The notes below the pieces were generated by a model. It saw only the letters and a list, made by a program, of their open reading frames with translations, made no database searches and was not told the DNA's origin. Shown here piece by piece: positions 8,108 to 16,178 of a stretch of DNA of 64,000 bases (positions are counted from its first letter, which is position 1; the number at the start of each line of letters is the position of its first letter). Source of the DNA: Stutzerimonas stutzeri. GTDB taxonomy: Bacteria; Pseudomonadota; Gammaproteobacteria; Pseudomonadales; Pseudomonadaceae. The position numbers were made by a program, and so were the translations under genes. The stretch is taken from the NCBI RefSeq assembly GCF_000935215.1, contig NZ_JXXD01000143.1, positions 36,837 through 100,836 on the forward strand, in the 5' to 3' direction.

Positions 8108-8590
8108 TCAGGCCAGGGCTGTTTCGATCACCTGGATCAGGGCGGGGTCGTCGGGCGTGGTGCGCGGTGAGAAACGGGCAAGCACACGGCCGTCCTTGCC
8201 CACCAGGAACTTCTCGAAGTTCCAGGTGATGTCCCCCGGAAAATCGGCACCTTCGCCAGCCAGCAAACGATACAGCGGATGGCGCTGCGGACCGTTCACC
8301 TCAAGCTTGCCGCTCAGAGGAAAGCTCACACCATAGTTGAGTGTGCAGAACGAGCGAATTTCCTCATCGCTGCCCGGCTCCTGCGCAGCGAACTGATTGC
8401 ATGGCACGCCCAGCACGCTGAAGCCGCGGGCAGCGTATTGCTGCTGCAGCCGCTCCAGGCCGGCGTACTGCGGGGTCAGCCCGCACTGCGAAGCGACGTT
8501 GACCACCAGCGTGATCCGATCGCCGAACTGCGCCAACGGCAGCTCCTCGCTGCCCAGGCCTGGCAACACCAATTGGTGGAATGCGCTCAT
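8108..8590 (-). CDS. Glutathione peroxidase (cysteine type)
   Basis: The 160-residue protein has the three GPx motifs: NVASQCGLTPQY with peroxidatic Cys36, LGVPCNQFAAQEPG near residue 63 and the tryptophan motif ITWNFEKFLVGKDG near residue 127. Bacterial cysteine forms reduce hydrogen or lipid peroxides, often using thioredoxin. The start at 8590 has TAGGAG 8 nt upstream. It lies downstream of slyD on the same strand, with a strong intrinsic terminator sitting in its leader only 17 nt before the start codon. Two-cysteine or one-cysteine mechanism is not settled here. Confidence 0.9.
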   Translation of the reverse strand: MSAFHQLVLPGLGSEELPLAQFGDRITLVVNVASQCGLTPQYAGLERLQQQYAARGFSVLGVPCNQFAAQEPGSDEEIRSFCTLNYGVSFPLSGKLEVNGPQRHPLYRLLAGEGADFPGDITWNFEKFLVGKDGRVLARFSPRTTPDDPALIQVIETALA

Positions 8591-8606
8591 CTCATCTCTC
8601 CTAACG

Positions 8607-8634
8607 AAAAAACGCCCCGGCAACGACCGGAGCG
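8607..8634 (-). terminator. Intrinsic terminator after slyD, inside the gpx leader
   Basis: On the minus strand CGCTCCGG and CCGGGGCG form an 8-bp stem (one G-U pair) with a 6-nt loop, followed directly by six T residues. This is the clearest intrinsic terminator in the window. Its T tract ends 17 nt from the gpx start codon, leaving no room for a separate gpx promoter downstream of it. Confidence 0.8.
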
Positions 8635-8704
8635 CTCTTCTTTTCGATCCGCACGGTAGCGGTTCCTGCCGCCGTGCCTGCGGACGCCTATGCGGCGACC
8701 CGGA

Positions 8705-9190
8705 TCAGTGGTGGTGGCCACCTTCGCCGTGGACGTGGCCGTGGGCAACTTCTTCTTCGCTGGCGTCACGCACGCTGACGACCTTGACGTCGAAGTTCAG
8801 GCGCTGGCCGGCCAGCGGGTGGTTGCCGTCGACGATCACGTCGTCGCCTTCCACGTCACGAATGGTGACGATCTGCATGCCGCCGTCCGGGCCGGAAGCG
8901 TGGAACTGCATGCCCACTTCCAGCTCGTCGACGCCTTCGAACATGGCGCGATTGAGGGTAGCGACCAGCTCCGCGCTGTACTCGCCGTAAGCGTCCTGCG
9001 GCTCGATGGCGACCTGGATCTGGTCACCGCCCTGCTTGCCCTCGAGGGCCTTTTCCAGGCCCGGGATGATGTTGCCTGCGCCGTGCAGGTAGACCAGCGG
9101 CGCGCCGCCGGCCGAGCTGTCGATCACCTCACCGGCGTCGTTGGTGAGTGTGTAGTCGATGGAGACAGCCTTGTTAGCGGCAATCAGCAT
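8705..9190 (-). CDS. slyD: FKBP-type peptidyl-prolyl isomerase SlyD
   Basis: A 161-residue SlyD. The FKBP half starts IAANKAVSIDYTLTNDAGEV and continues with the GNIIPGLEKALEGK loop. The inserted IF chaperone domain lies around residues 65-125 (VDELEVGMQFHASG), and the FKBP fold closes with NHPLAGQRLNFDVKV. The C-terminal tail ends HGHVHGEGGHHH, a short metal-binding histidine cluster typical of nickel-handling SlyD. It folds proteins and helps nickel delivery in the cytoplasm. The start at 9190 is chosen because upstream codons to 9304 are not FKBP-like. Divergent from ackA across 238 bp. Confidence 0.92.
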   Translation of the reverse strand: MLIAANKAVSIDYTLTNDAGEVIDSSAGGAPLVYLHGAGNIIPGLEKALEGKQGGDQIQVAIEPQDAYGEYSAELVATLNRAMFEGVDELEVGMQFHASGPDGGMQIVTIRDVEGDDVIVDGNHPLAGQRLNFDVKVVSVRDASEEEVAHGHVHGEGGHHH

Positions 9191-9303
9191 GGGGCAGAAC
9201 CTTTGCTTTAGAGAATGGATGTCGAAGTTTAACCATCCACCGCGCCGATTGCGAACCGACCTTGGATGAACGGGCCAATGCCGTTCGTCGCCCTCGCCCC
9301 GCA

Positions 9304-9330
9304 TGTAGTGCCATTGAACATGGGACTACA
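9304..9330. promoter_or_regulatory. Interrupted palindrome in the slyD-ackA divergent region
   Basis: TGTAGTGCCAT (9304-9314) and ATGGGACTACA (9320-9330) are inverted repeats matching at 10 of 11 positions around a 5-nt centre. It sits about 100 bp upstream of ackA and 114 bp upstream of slyD. The shape suits a dimeric regulator operator. I do not recognise the regulator. Confidence 0.4.
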
Positions 9331-9428
9331 ACCTTTGGATGGCATCGCTTTCATGGCCGATGTGCAAGAATCGGCGGAAAGTATCTTTGGCACCCATATC
9401 AATAACATTAGAGAACCAAGGAGCACCG

Positions 9429-10616
9429 ATGTCGGCTCGTAACATCCTGGTGATTAACTGTGGCAGCTCGTCGATCAAGTTCGCCCTGGTCAACGAAGCG
9501 CAAGCGACCTTCCCGCTACAAGGCCTGGCCGAATGCATCGGCAGCCCGGAAGCCGTCATCCACTTCGAGAGCGCAGCCGGCAAGGAAAGCGTCAAGGTGC
9601 CGAATGCCGATCATCAGGCTGCTCTGGCCCAGATCCTGCCGCGCGTGGAAGACGCCGCTGGCGGCCATCTGGATGGCATCGGTCACCGCGTAGTGCACGG
9701 CGGCGAAAAGTTCTTTGCCTCCTCGCTGCTCACCGATGAAACCCTGGCCGGCATCGAAGCCAACATTCAGCTGGCGCCGCTGCACAACCCGGCCAACTTG
9801 AGCGGCATCCACGCCGCCATCAATCTGTTCCCCGAGCTGCCGCAGGTTGGCGTGTTCGACACCGCTTTCCACCAGACCATGCCCGAGCATGCTTACCGCT
9901 ATGCCGTGCCGGATGTGCTGTACAAGGATCATGGTGTACGCCGCTACGGCTTCCATGGCACCAGCCACCGCTACGTCAGCAAGCGCGCCGCCGAACTGGC
10001 CGGCGTACCGGTCGAGAACAGCAGCTGGCTGGTCGCTCACCTGGGCAACGGCTGCTCCACCTGCGCGGTAGTCAACGGTGAAAGCCGCGACACCAGCATG
10101 GGCCTGACGCCGCTCGAAGGCCTGGTGATGGGCACCCGCAGCGGTGACGTCGATCCGAGCCTGCACAACTTCCTGAGCAAGACGCTGGGCTGGGACCTGG
10201 CCAAGATCGACAACATGCTCAACAAAGAAAGCGGCCTGAAGGGCCTCTCCGGTCTGTCCAACGACATGCGCACCCTGGCCGATGCCCGCAACGCCGGTCA
10301 TCCAGGCGCGGTGCTGGCCTTCGAAGTATTCTGCTACCGCCTGGCCAAGTCGCTGGCCGCCATGTCCTGCGCCCTGCCGCAGCTGGACGGCCTGGTGTTC
10401 ACCGGTGGTATCGGCGAGAACTCCTCGGCAGTGCGCGAGCGGACACTGGAACACCTCAAGCTGTTCGGCTTCAAGCTCGACGCCGAAGCCAACGCCCGCT
10501 GCACCCGCGGCGTTGCCGGCGAAATCCAGGCTGAAGGCAGCCCGCGCGTCATGGTCGTCCCGACCAACGAGGAGCGCCAGATTGCCCTCGATACGCTGGC
10601 CCTGCTGGACGCCTGA
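9429..10616 (+). CDS. ackA: Acetate kinase AckA
   Basis: The 395-residue enzyme interconverts acetate + ATP and acetyl phosphate + ADP. It has the family opening [15 protein letters not shown] at residues 5-19, [10 protein letters not shown] near residue 84, [10 protein letters not shown] near residue 145, the ATP-site loop [13 protein letters not shown] near residue 177 and TGGIGENS near residue 325. An AAGGAG ribosome-binding site precedes the ATG at 9429; an in-frame ATG at 9339 lacks family sequence. It is followed by pta after 164 bp containing a terminator-like hairpin, so the two may be only partly co-transcribed. Together they form the acetate/acetyl-CoA overflow and uptake route. Confidence 0.97.
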   Translation: MSARNILVINCGSSSIKFALVNEAQATFPLQGLAECIGSPEAVIHFESAAGKESVKVPNADHQAALAQILPRVEDAAGGHLDGIGHRVVHGGEKFFASSLLTDETLAGIEANIQLAPLHNPANLSGIHAAINLFPELPQVGVFDTAFHQTMPEHAYRYAVPDVLYKDHGVRRYGFHGTSHRYVSKRAAELAGVPVENSSWLVAHLGNGCSTCAVVNGESRDTSMGLTPLEGLVMGTRSGDVDPSLHNFLSKTLGWDLAKIDNMLNKESGLKGLSGLSNDMRTLADARNAGHPGAVLAFEVFCYRLAKSLAAMSCALPQLDGLVFTGGIGENSSAVRERTLEHLKLFGFKLDAEANARCTRGVAGEIQAEGSPRVMVVPTNEERQIALDTLALLDA

Positions 10617-10641
10617 GCGCAGTAGCCATGTAGCGATTCCG

Positions 10642-10670
10642 AGACCCGACAGCCCCTGGCGGTCGGGTCT
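10642..10670 (+). terminator. Terminator-like hairpin between ackA and pta
   Basis: AGACCCGAC (10642-10650) and GTCGGGTCT (10662-10670) form a perfect 9-bp stem with an 11-nt loop followed by TTGC. The short T run makes it a moderate intrinsic terminator or an attenuator setting the ackA:pta ratio. Confidence 0.55.
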
Positions 10671-10780
10671 TTGCACATCAGCGCCGCGGCAATCCGGCAG
10701 TTTCCGTCCCGAGGCAACTGCCCTAGCCTTGCCGGCGCCCAGCACCGTTACCCAGAGCACCCTGCCCTCAAGGAGATGCC

Positions 10781-12877
10781 ATGCACACAATCTTTCTAGC
10801 CCCTACCGGTTTCGGCGGCGGCCTCAATTCCATCAGCCTCGGCCTGATTCGCGCCCTGGAAAACGCCGGGCTGAAGGTCGGTTTCTTCAAGCCGATCGCC
10901 CAGCCCTTTCCGGTCGATCAGGGCCGTGAGCGCTCCTGCATCCTGGTCGAGCGCACCCTTAACCTGACCTCGCCCGAGCCGCTGCCGCTGGAGCAGGTAG
11001 AGCGTCAGCTCGCCGATGGCGAGATCGACCTGCTGCTCGAAGATGTCATCAGCCGCTACCAGGAAGTCGCTGCCGGCAAGGACGTGGTCATCGTCGAAGG
11101 CATGGTGCCCACCCGCGAGTCCAACTACACCCAGCGCATCAACACCCAGCTGGCCAAGAGCCTGGACGCCGAGGTTATCCTGATCGGCGCCCAGGGCAGT
11201 GACAGCCTCAAGCGCCTGGCCGAACGCATCGAGATCCAGGCGCAGCTGTACGGCGGCGCGAAGGACCCCAAGGTGCTTGGTGTCATCCTCAACAAGGTCA
11301 AGACCGAAGAAGGCCTGCCGGCTTTCGTCGACAGCCTCAAGCAGCACCTGCCGTTGCTGGGCAGCGCCGACTTCCAGCTGCTGGGCGCGATCCCCTTCTC
11401 CGAAGAGCTCAACGCACTGCGCACCCGAGACATCGCCGAGCTGCTCGGCGCTCAGGTACTGAGCGCCGGTGAAGCCGACCAGCGTCGCGTCAACAAGATC
11501 GTGCTGTGCGCGCGCGCCGTTCCGAACACCGTACAGCTGCTGCGGTCCGGCGTGCTGGTAGTGACGCCAGGCGACCGCGACGACATCATCCTGGCCGCCA
11601 GCCTGGCCTCGCTCAACGGCGAAAAACTCGCCGGCCTGCTGCTGTGCAGCGACTTCGCGCCGGACCCGCGCATCCTCGAGCTGTGCAAGGCCGCACTGGA
11701 CGGCGGCCTGCCGGTGATGACCGTGGAAACCAACTCCTACGACACGGCGAACAACCTGTTCGGCCTGAACAAGGAAACCCCGTCGGACGACATCGAACGT
11801 GCCACACGGGTCACCGATTTCATCGCCAAGCACCTGCACCCCGAGTTCCTGCACACCCGCTACAGCGTGCCGCGCGGCGAGCTGCGCATGTCGCCGGCAG
11901 CCTTCCGCTACCAGCTGGTCAAGCGCGCGCAGGATGCCAACAAGCGCATCGTGCTGCCCGAAGGCAACGAGCCGCGCACCATCCGCGCCGCCGCCATCTG
12001 CCAGGAGCGTGGCATCGCCCGCTGCGTGCTGCTGGCCAAGCCGGAAGAAGTCCAGCAGGTCGCTCGCGAGCAAGGCATCACCCTGCCCGCCAGCCTGGAG
12101 ATTCTCAACCCGGACAACATCGCCAACCGCTACGTCGAGCCGATGTGCGAAATGCGCAAGGCCAAGGGCCTGACCCCGGACGATGCCCGCGAGCAGCTGA
12201 AGGACACCGTGGTCCTCGGCACCATGATGCTGGCGCTGGACGAAGTGGACGGCCTGGTTTCCGGCGCCGTGCACACCACCGCCAACACGATCCGCCCTGC
12301 CCTGCAGCTGATCAAGACCGCCCCGGGCTACAGCCTGGTGTCTTCGGTGTTCTTCATGCTGCTGCCGGATCAGGTTCTGGTCTACGGCGATTGCGCGGTC
12401 AACCCGAACCCGAGCGCCACCGAGCTGGCGGAGATCGCCCTGCAAAGCGCCGAGTCCGCCGTGGCCCTGGGCGTCAACCCGCGCGTCGCGATGATCAGCT
12501 ATTCCACCGGCAGCTCCGGCAGCGGTGCAGAAGTCGAGAAGGTCGCCGAAGCCACCCGCATCGCCCAGGGTCGTGCGCCCGAACTGCCGATCGACGGCCC
12601 GCTGCAGTACGACGCCGCCTCCGTGCTCAGCGTCGGCAAGCAGAAGGCCCCTAACAGCAAGGTCGCCGGCCAGGCCACGGTGTTCATCTTCCCCGATCTG
12701 AACACCGGCAACACCACCTACAAAGCGGTTCAGCGCAACGCCAACTGCCTCAGCGTCGGCCCGATGCTGCAAGGCCTGGCCAAGCCGGTCAACGACCTGT
12801 CCCGCGGCGCCCTGGTGGATGACATCGTCTTCACCATCGCCCTGACCGCTCTGCAGGCTGCCAACCAGAAGGCCTGA
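10781..12877 (+). CDS. pta: Phosphate acetyltransferase Pta (long, three-domain form)
   Basis: A 698-residue Pta that converts acetyl-CoA + phosphate to acetyl phosphate + CoA. The N-terminal dethiobiotin-synthetase-like P-loop domain (residues 1-190) starts MHTIFLAPTGFGGGLNS, without the normal GKT lysine, as in other pseudomonad long Ptas. A DRTGG regulatory domain covers about 210-330. The catalytic PTA_PTB domain runs from about 370 to the end, with LPEGNEPRTIRAA, GAVHTTANTIRPALQ and YSTGSSGSGAEVEKV. AAGGAG precedes the ATG. The length matches the 700-residue proteobacterial class. Pairs with ackA upstream. Confidence 0.96.
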   Translation: MHTIFLAPTGFGGGLNSISLGLIRALENAGLKVGFFKPIAQPFPVDQGRERSCILVERTLNLTSPEPLPLEQVERQLADGEIDLLLEDVISRYQEVAAGKDVVIVEGMVPTRESNYTQRINTQLAKSLDAEVILIGAQGSDSLKRLAERIEIQAQLYGGAKDPKVLGVILNKVKTEEGLPAFVDSLKQHLPLLGSADFQLLGAIPFSEELNALRTRDIAELLGAQVLSAGEADQRRVNKIVLCARAVPNTVQLLRSGVLVVTPGDRDDIILAASLASLNGEKLAGLLLCSDFAPDPRILELCKAALDGGLPVMTVETNSYDTANNLFGLNKETPSDDIERATRVTDFIAKHLHPEFLHTRYSVPRGELRMSPAAFRYQLVKRAQDANKRIVLPEGNEPRTIRAAAICQERGIARCVLLAKPEEVQQVAREQGITLPASLEILNPDNIANRYVEPMCEMRKAKGLTPDDAREQLKDTVVLGTMMLALDEVDGLVSGAVHTTANTIRPALQLIKTAPGYSLVSSVFFMLLPDQVLVYGDCAVNPNPSATELAEIALQSAESAVALGVNPRVAMISYSTGSSGSGAEVEKVAEATRIAQGRAPELPIDGPLQYDAASVLSVGKQKAPNSKVAGQATVFIFPDLNTGNTTYKAVQRNANCLSVGPMLQGLAKPVNDLSRGALVDDIVFTIALTALQAANQKA

Positions 12878-12891
12878 TCGGCCCTCGATAA

Positions 12892-12926
12892 CTGAAGCCG
12901 TCGCGCCTTCGAGCCGACGGCTTCAG
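12892..12926 (+). terminator. Terminator after pta
   Basis: CTGAAGCCGTCG (12892-12903) and CGACGGCTTCAG (12915-12926) form a perfect 12-bp stem with an 11-nt loop, 14 bp after the pta stop, followed by CCTT. Strong hairpin, weak U tract. Confidence 0.65.
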
Positions 12927-13010
12927 CCTTCCCCGCTCTCTCGATAGTTGCAGTTCAGCGCATAATCGCTACTCTTGGCGCCTCGAATCAGCCGTATCGA
13001 CGAGAAACCC

Positions 13011-13919
13011 ATGCTGAGCTTCCTCCCCGCTCCACTGCGCGGCACCCTCGCTGCCTTGTTTCTGGCTCTCAATACCCTGTTCTGGTGTTGGCCGCTGTTT
13101 GCCCTCTCGCTGCTGAAACTGGTGTTTCCGCTGCCCGCGGTGCAGCGCAGCCTGCGCTTCGACATGCACTGGATCGCCGAGTCATGGATCGCGATGAACA
13201 GCTTCTGGATGGATCTGGTTCGCCCGATCCGCTGGGACGTGCAGGGTCTGGATCAGGTTGACATGCATCACTCCTACCTGGTCACCAGCAACCACCAGAG
13301 CTGGGCGGACATCCTCGTGCTGCAGTACCAGCTCAACCGGCGCATGCCGTTCCTCAAGTTCTTTCTCAAACAGGAGCTGATCTGGGTCCCGGTGATCGGC
13401 CTGTGCTGGTGGGCGCTGGAGTTTCCCTTCATGAAGCGCTTCAGCAAGGAGTATCTGGCCAAGAACCCGGAGAAGCGTGGCGAGGACCTGGCGACCACAC
13501 GCAAAGCCTGCGAGCGCTATCGGACCAATCCGGTGTCGGTGTTCAACTTCCTCGAAGGCACACGTTTCAGCGAGGACAAGCATTCCGAACAGGCCTCACC
13601 CTATCGCTATCTGCTCAAGCCAAGGGCTGGCGGCATCGCCTTCGTCATCGATGCCATGGGCGAGCAACTCACCGCGCTGATCAACATCACCATCCATTAC
13701 CCCGACGGGCGCCCGAGTTTCTGGGACCTGCTCGCCGGCAACATTCATCAGGTCGTCGTACGCCTCCAGGCACAGCCGATACCCGCCGAATTTCTCCGCC
13801 GCAATTACGACCAGGACGAGTCGTACCGACTGGCGTTCCAGCAGTGGGTCAACGGACTCTGGAGTGAAAAGGATCGGCAACTGGAGCAGCTGCACCAGCA
13901 GTTTCCGGTGCAGCCCTGA
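13011..13919 (+). CDS. Membrane-bound lysophospholipid acyltransferase (YihG/PlsC-like)
   Basis: This 302-residue acyltransferase has an N-terminal hydrophobic segment (about residues 8-45). The catalytic HX4D motif is SNHQSWADILVLQ near residue 94, block II is FLKFFLKQELIWVPVIG, and the block III FLEGTRFSEDK motif lies near residue 180 in the form used by YihG-like enzymes. It would acylate a lysophospholipid at the inner membrane. The start at 13011 is the first with a plausible membrane-anchor opening (MLSFLPAPLRGTL). It is single-gene, convergent with the GGDEF-EAL gene (9 bp apart). Confidence 0.85.
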   Translation: MLSFLPAPLRGTLAALFLALNTLFWCWPLFALSLLKLVFPLPAVQRSLRFDMHWIAESWIAMNSFWMDLVRPIRWDVQGLDQVDMHHSYLVTSNHQSWADILVLQYQLNRRMPFLKFFLKQELIWVPVIGLCWWALEFPFMKRFSKEYLAKNPEKRGEDLATTRKACERYRTNPVSVFNFLEGTRFSEDKHSEQASPYRYLLKPRAGGIAFVIDAMGEQLTALINITIHYPDGRPSFWDLLAGNIHQVVVRLQAQPIPAEFLRRNYDQDESYRLAFQQWVNGLWSEKDRQLEQLHQQFPVQP

Positions 13920-13928
13920 CCGGCTCGC

Positions 13929-16052
13929 TCAGAGCGCGTCCCAGGCGACCTGAGCGGGAAATGCCCGCGCCTGCTCGGCGCTCAAGGCCGGAGAGACGAG
14001 AAAGCCCTGCATGACGTCGCAGCCGTTCTCCACCAGCCAGTCACGCTGCGCCCGGGTTTCCACGCCCTCGGCCACCACCTCCAGGTTGAGGTTGCGGCCC
14101 AGATCAATGATGGTACTGACCACCGCCGCATCGCGGGGGGAATCCAGCATGTTGGCGATGAAAAGTCGGTCGATCTTCAGCGTATCCAGCTCGAAGTGCC
14201 GCAGATAAGCCAGCGACGAATAACCGGTACCGAAATCGTCGATGGCCACGCGCACGCCGAGCTTGCGCAATTGCCGTAGTTTCTCGCAGCTCTGCTCGAG
14301 ATCTTGCATCAGCGTGCCTTCGGTGACCTCCAGCTCGAGTTGCGCAGGGTGGAGCTGATATTCATCCAGCAGACGGCGAAGCGAATCGAACAGCCCAGCC
14401 CGGCTGAACTGCACCGGGCTGACGTTCAGGCTGAGAATCAGATCGCTGCCGAATGACGGCAGCCACTGGCAGTACTGGTTCATGCCTTCGCGCAGCACCC
14501 AGTCGCCGACGCGCTCGATCAGTCGGGTTTCTTCCAGCAGCGGGATGAAGTTGCCCGGCTGGTTTTCATCCGCATCGCCCTGGGGCCAGCGCAGCAGCCC
14601 CTCGAACCCTCTGAGCTTGCCGCTGCCAAGCATCACCTGTGGCTGGTAGAGCAGTTCGAAGTCGTTGCGCTCGGTGGCCCTGCGCAGGTTCTCCTCCATC
14701 ATCAGCCGCGCATGTGCCCGCTCGTTCATGTCGCTGGAGAAGAAGCGATACTGTCGGCGCCCGGCACGTTTGGCCTCGTACATCGCCATGTCCGCCGAGC
14801 GCAGCAGCTGATCGACGCTGACCCCGCAGTCGGGGAAATGGGCGATGCCGATGCTGGCGCCAAGGGTCACCTCGGTGCCATCGATCTTGTGTCGTACCGA
14901 GATCAACTCGATCAGCTTCTCCGCTACCCGTGCGGCATCCTCCGGGTGATCGAGGGAATCCAGCAGCGCGGTGAACTCGTCGCCGCCCATGCGCGCGATG
15001 ATGTCGTAGGGACGCATGCAGGTCTCCAGCAGGCGCGCCACCTTGCACAGAATTTCGTCGCCAGCATCGTGGCCGAGCGAATCGTTGATGCGCTTGAAGC
15101 CGTCCAGATCGATATAAAGGATGGCCATGCGCTTGCCGTTGCGATCGACCCGCGCCAGCGACGATTCCAGCGCCTGATGGAAGCCACGCCGGTTCAGCAG
15201 CCCGGTCAGCGAGTCGGTGACCGCCTGGGTTTCCAGCTGAACGTGAAGGTTGCGCACCACCGACATGTCCAACGCGATGACCACCATGGAGCGCTGCTGG
15301 CGCGGCAGCGGCGAGCTGGACAACGCTACGGGCAACGGCGTACCAGTGGCGGTGTGCAGCTGCGCCTCGTGCAGACGATAGGTCGAGCCGCTGCGCCAGT
15401 AACGGTAGAAGTCCGACTCCTGCCAGCTGGCCGGCATCTCCGGCGCCGCCAGATGCGAGAGCAACGGCGTGCCCTGCAGGTCCTCGACCCGGGTGTGCAG
15501 CATGCCGGCGATCGCTGGATTGGCGAAGCTGATATAGCCGTCCTCGGCGACCACCAGAATGCCCTCGGCAGCGTTGCTCAGGACCGAGGCATTGAATGCA
15601 CGGGCGCTGTCCAGTTGCTGTGTGAGCAGTTGCAGATCACGGCGGTTGTGTTCGTGGGCCAGCAAGGTGTTGATCTTGTGCTTGAGCACCTGTGGATCGA
15701 ACGGCTTGAGGATGAAGTCCACCGCGCCGGTGGCGTAACCGCGCAGCACGGAGTCGCGGGTATGCGCGATGGCCGAAACGAAGATGATCGGCGTGTAGCG
15801 GGTATGCGGGCTGCCACGCATCAGCCGGGCGACCTCGAAGCCATCCATGCCGGGCATCTGCACGTCCAGCAACACCAGCTCGACGTCCAGCTCCAGCAAT
15901 GCCCGCAGCGCAGCCTCGCCGGAGTTGACCGTGTGCACCTGCCAGTCACCATCGCCCAGCAACGCTTCCATGGCCACCAGATTCGCTTCCCGGTCGTCCA
16001 CCACCAGCAGCGTACGACTGCGTGGCTTGGCCTTGAGCTGCGTCTGCGTCAT
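13929..16052 (-). CDS. Response regulator with REC-PAS-GGDEF-EAL (c-di-GMP turnover)
   Basis: The 707-residue protein has a receiver domain (about residues 15-135, phosphoacceptor Asp63 in VLLDVQMPGMDG, conserved lysine in ILKPFD) and a PAS region (about 165-290). These are followed by a diguanylate cyclase domain with intact GGDEF at 356-360 and an EAL-type phosphodiesterase domain with EGL at 484-486 in place of EAL, plus DDFGTGYSSLAYL further on. It could both make and break c-di-GMP; the EGL variant occurs in active enzymes, so direction is open. A GGAGG ribosome-binding site supports the ATG at 16052. It lies 126 bp downstream of a hybrid histidine kinase on the same strand, its probable phosphodonor. 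Confidence 0.9.
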   Translation of the reverse strand: MTQTQLKAKPRSRTLLVVDDREANLVAMEALLGDGDWQVHTVNSGEAALRALLELDVELVLLDVQMPGMDGFEVARLMRGSPHTRYTPIIFVSAIAHTRDSVLRGYATGAVDFILKPFDPQVLKHKINTLLAHEHNRRDLQLLTQQLDSARAFNASVLSNAAEGILVVAEDGYISFANPAIAGMLHTRVEDLQGTPLLSHLAAPEMPASWQESDFYRYWRSGSTYRLHEAQLHTATGTPLPVALSSSPLPRQQRSMVVIALDMSVVRNLHVQLETQAVTDSLTGLLNRRGFHQALESSLARVDRNGKRMAILYIDLDGFKRINDSLGHDAGDEILCKVARLLETCMRPYDIIARMGGDEFTALLDSLDHPEDAARVAEKLIELISVRHKIDGTEVTLGASIGIAHFPDCGVSVDQLLRSADMAMYEAKRAGRRQYRFFSSDMNERAHARLMMEENLRRATERNDFELLYQPQVMLGSGKLRGFEGLLRWPQGDADENQPGNFIPLLEETRLIERVGDWVLREGMNQYCQWLPSFGSDLILSLNVSPVQFSRAGLFDSLRRLLDEYQLHPAQLELEVTEGTLMQDLEQSCEKLRQLRKLGVRVAIDDFGTGYSSLAYLRHFELDTLKIDRLFIANMLDSPRDAAVVSTIIDLGRNLNLEVVAEGVETRAQRDWLVENGCDVMQGFLVSPALSAEQARAFPAQVAWDAL

Positions 16053-16178
16053 CGCCAACCTCCGAGCAATCCGTTGCCAAACTGCCGACAACAAGCGTCC
16101 CACGGGGAATTCGCGCACCAGGTGTCATATCGTTCGATCAACGCATCACCACAGGCATGTTTAACACGCACGACTTGC

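Noticed and set aside
9380..9405. Sigma-54 promoter before ackA (TGGCAC at about 9390)
   Set aside because: The -24 like TGGCAC is present but the -12 TTGC element is missing at the required spacing.
10796..12772. 658-codon antisense frame over pta
   Set aside because: Composition artefact of codon bias; the sense strand encodes full-length Pta with all motifs.
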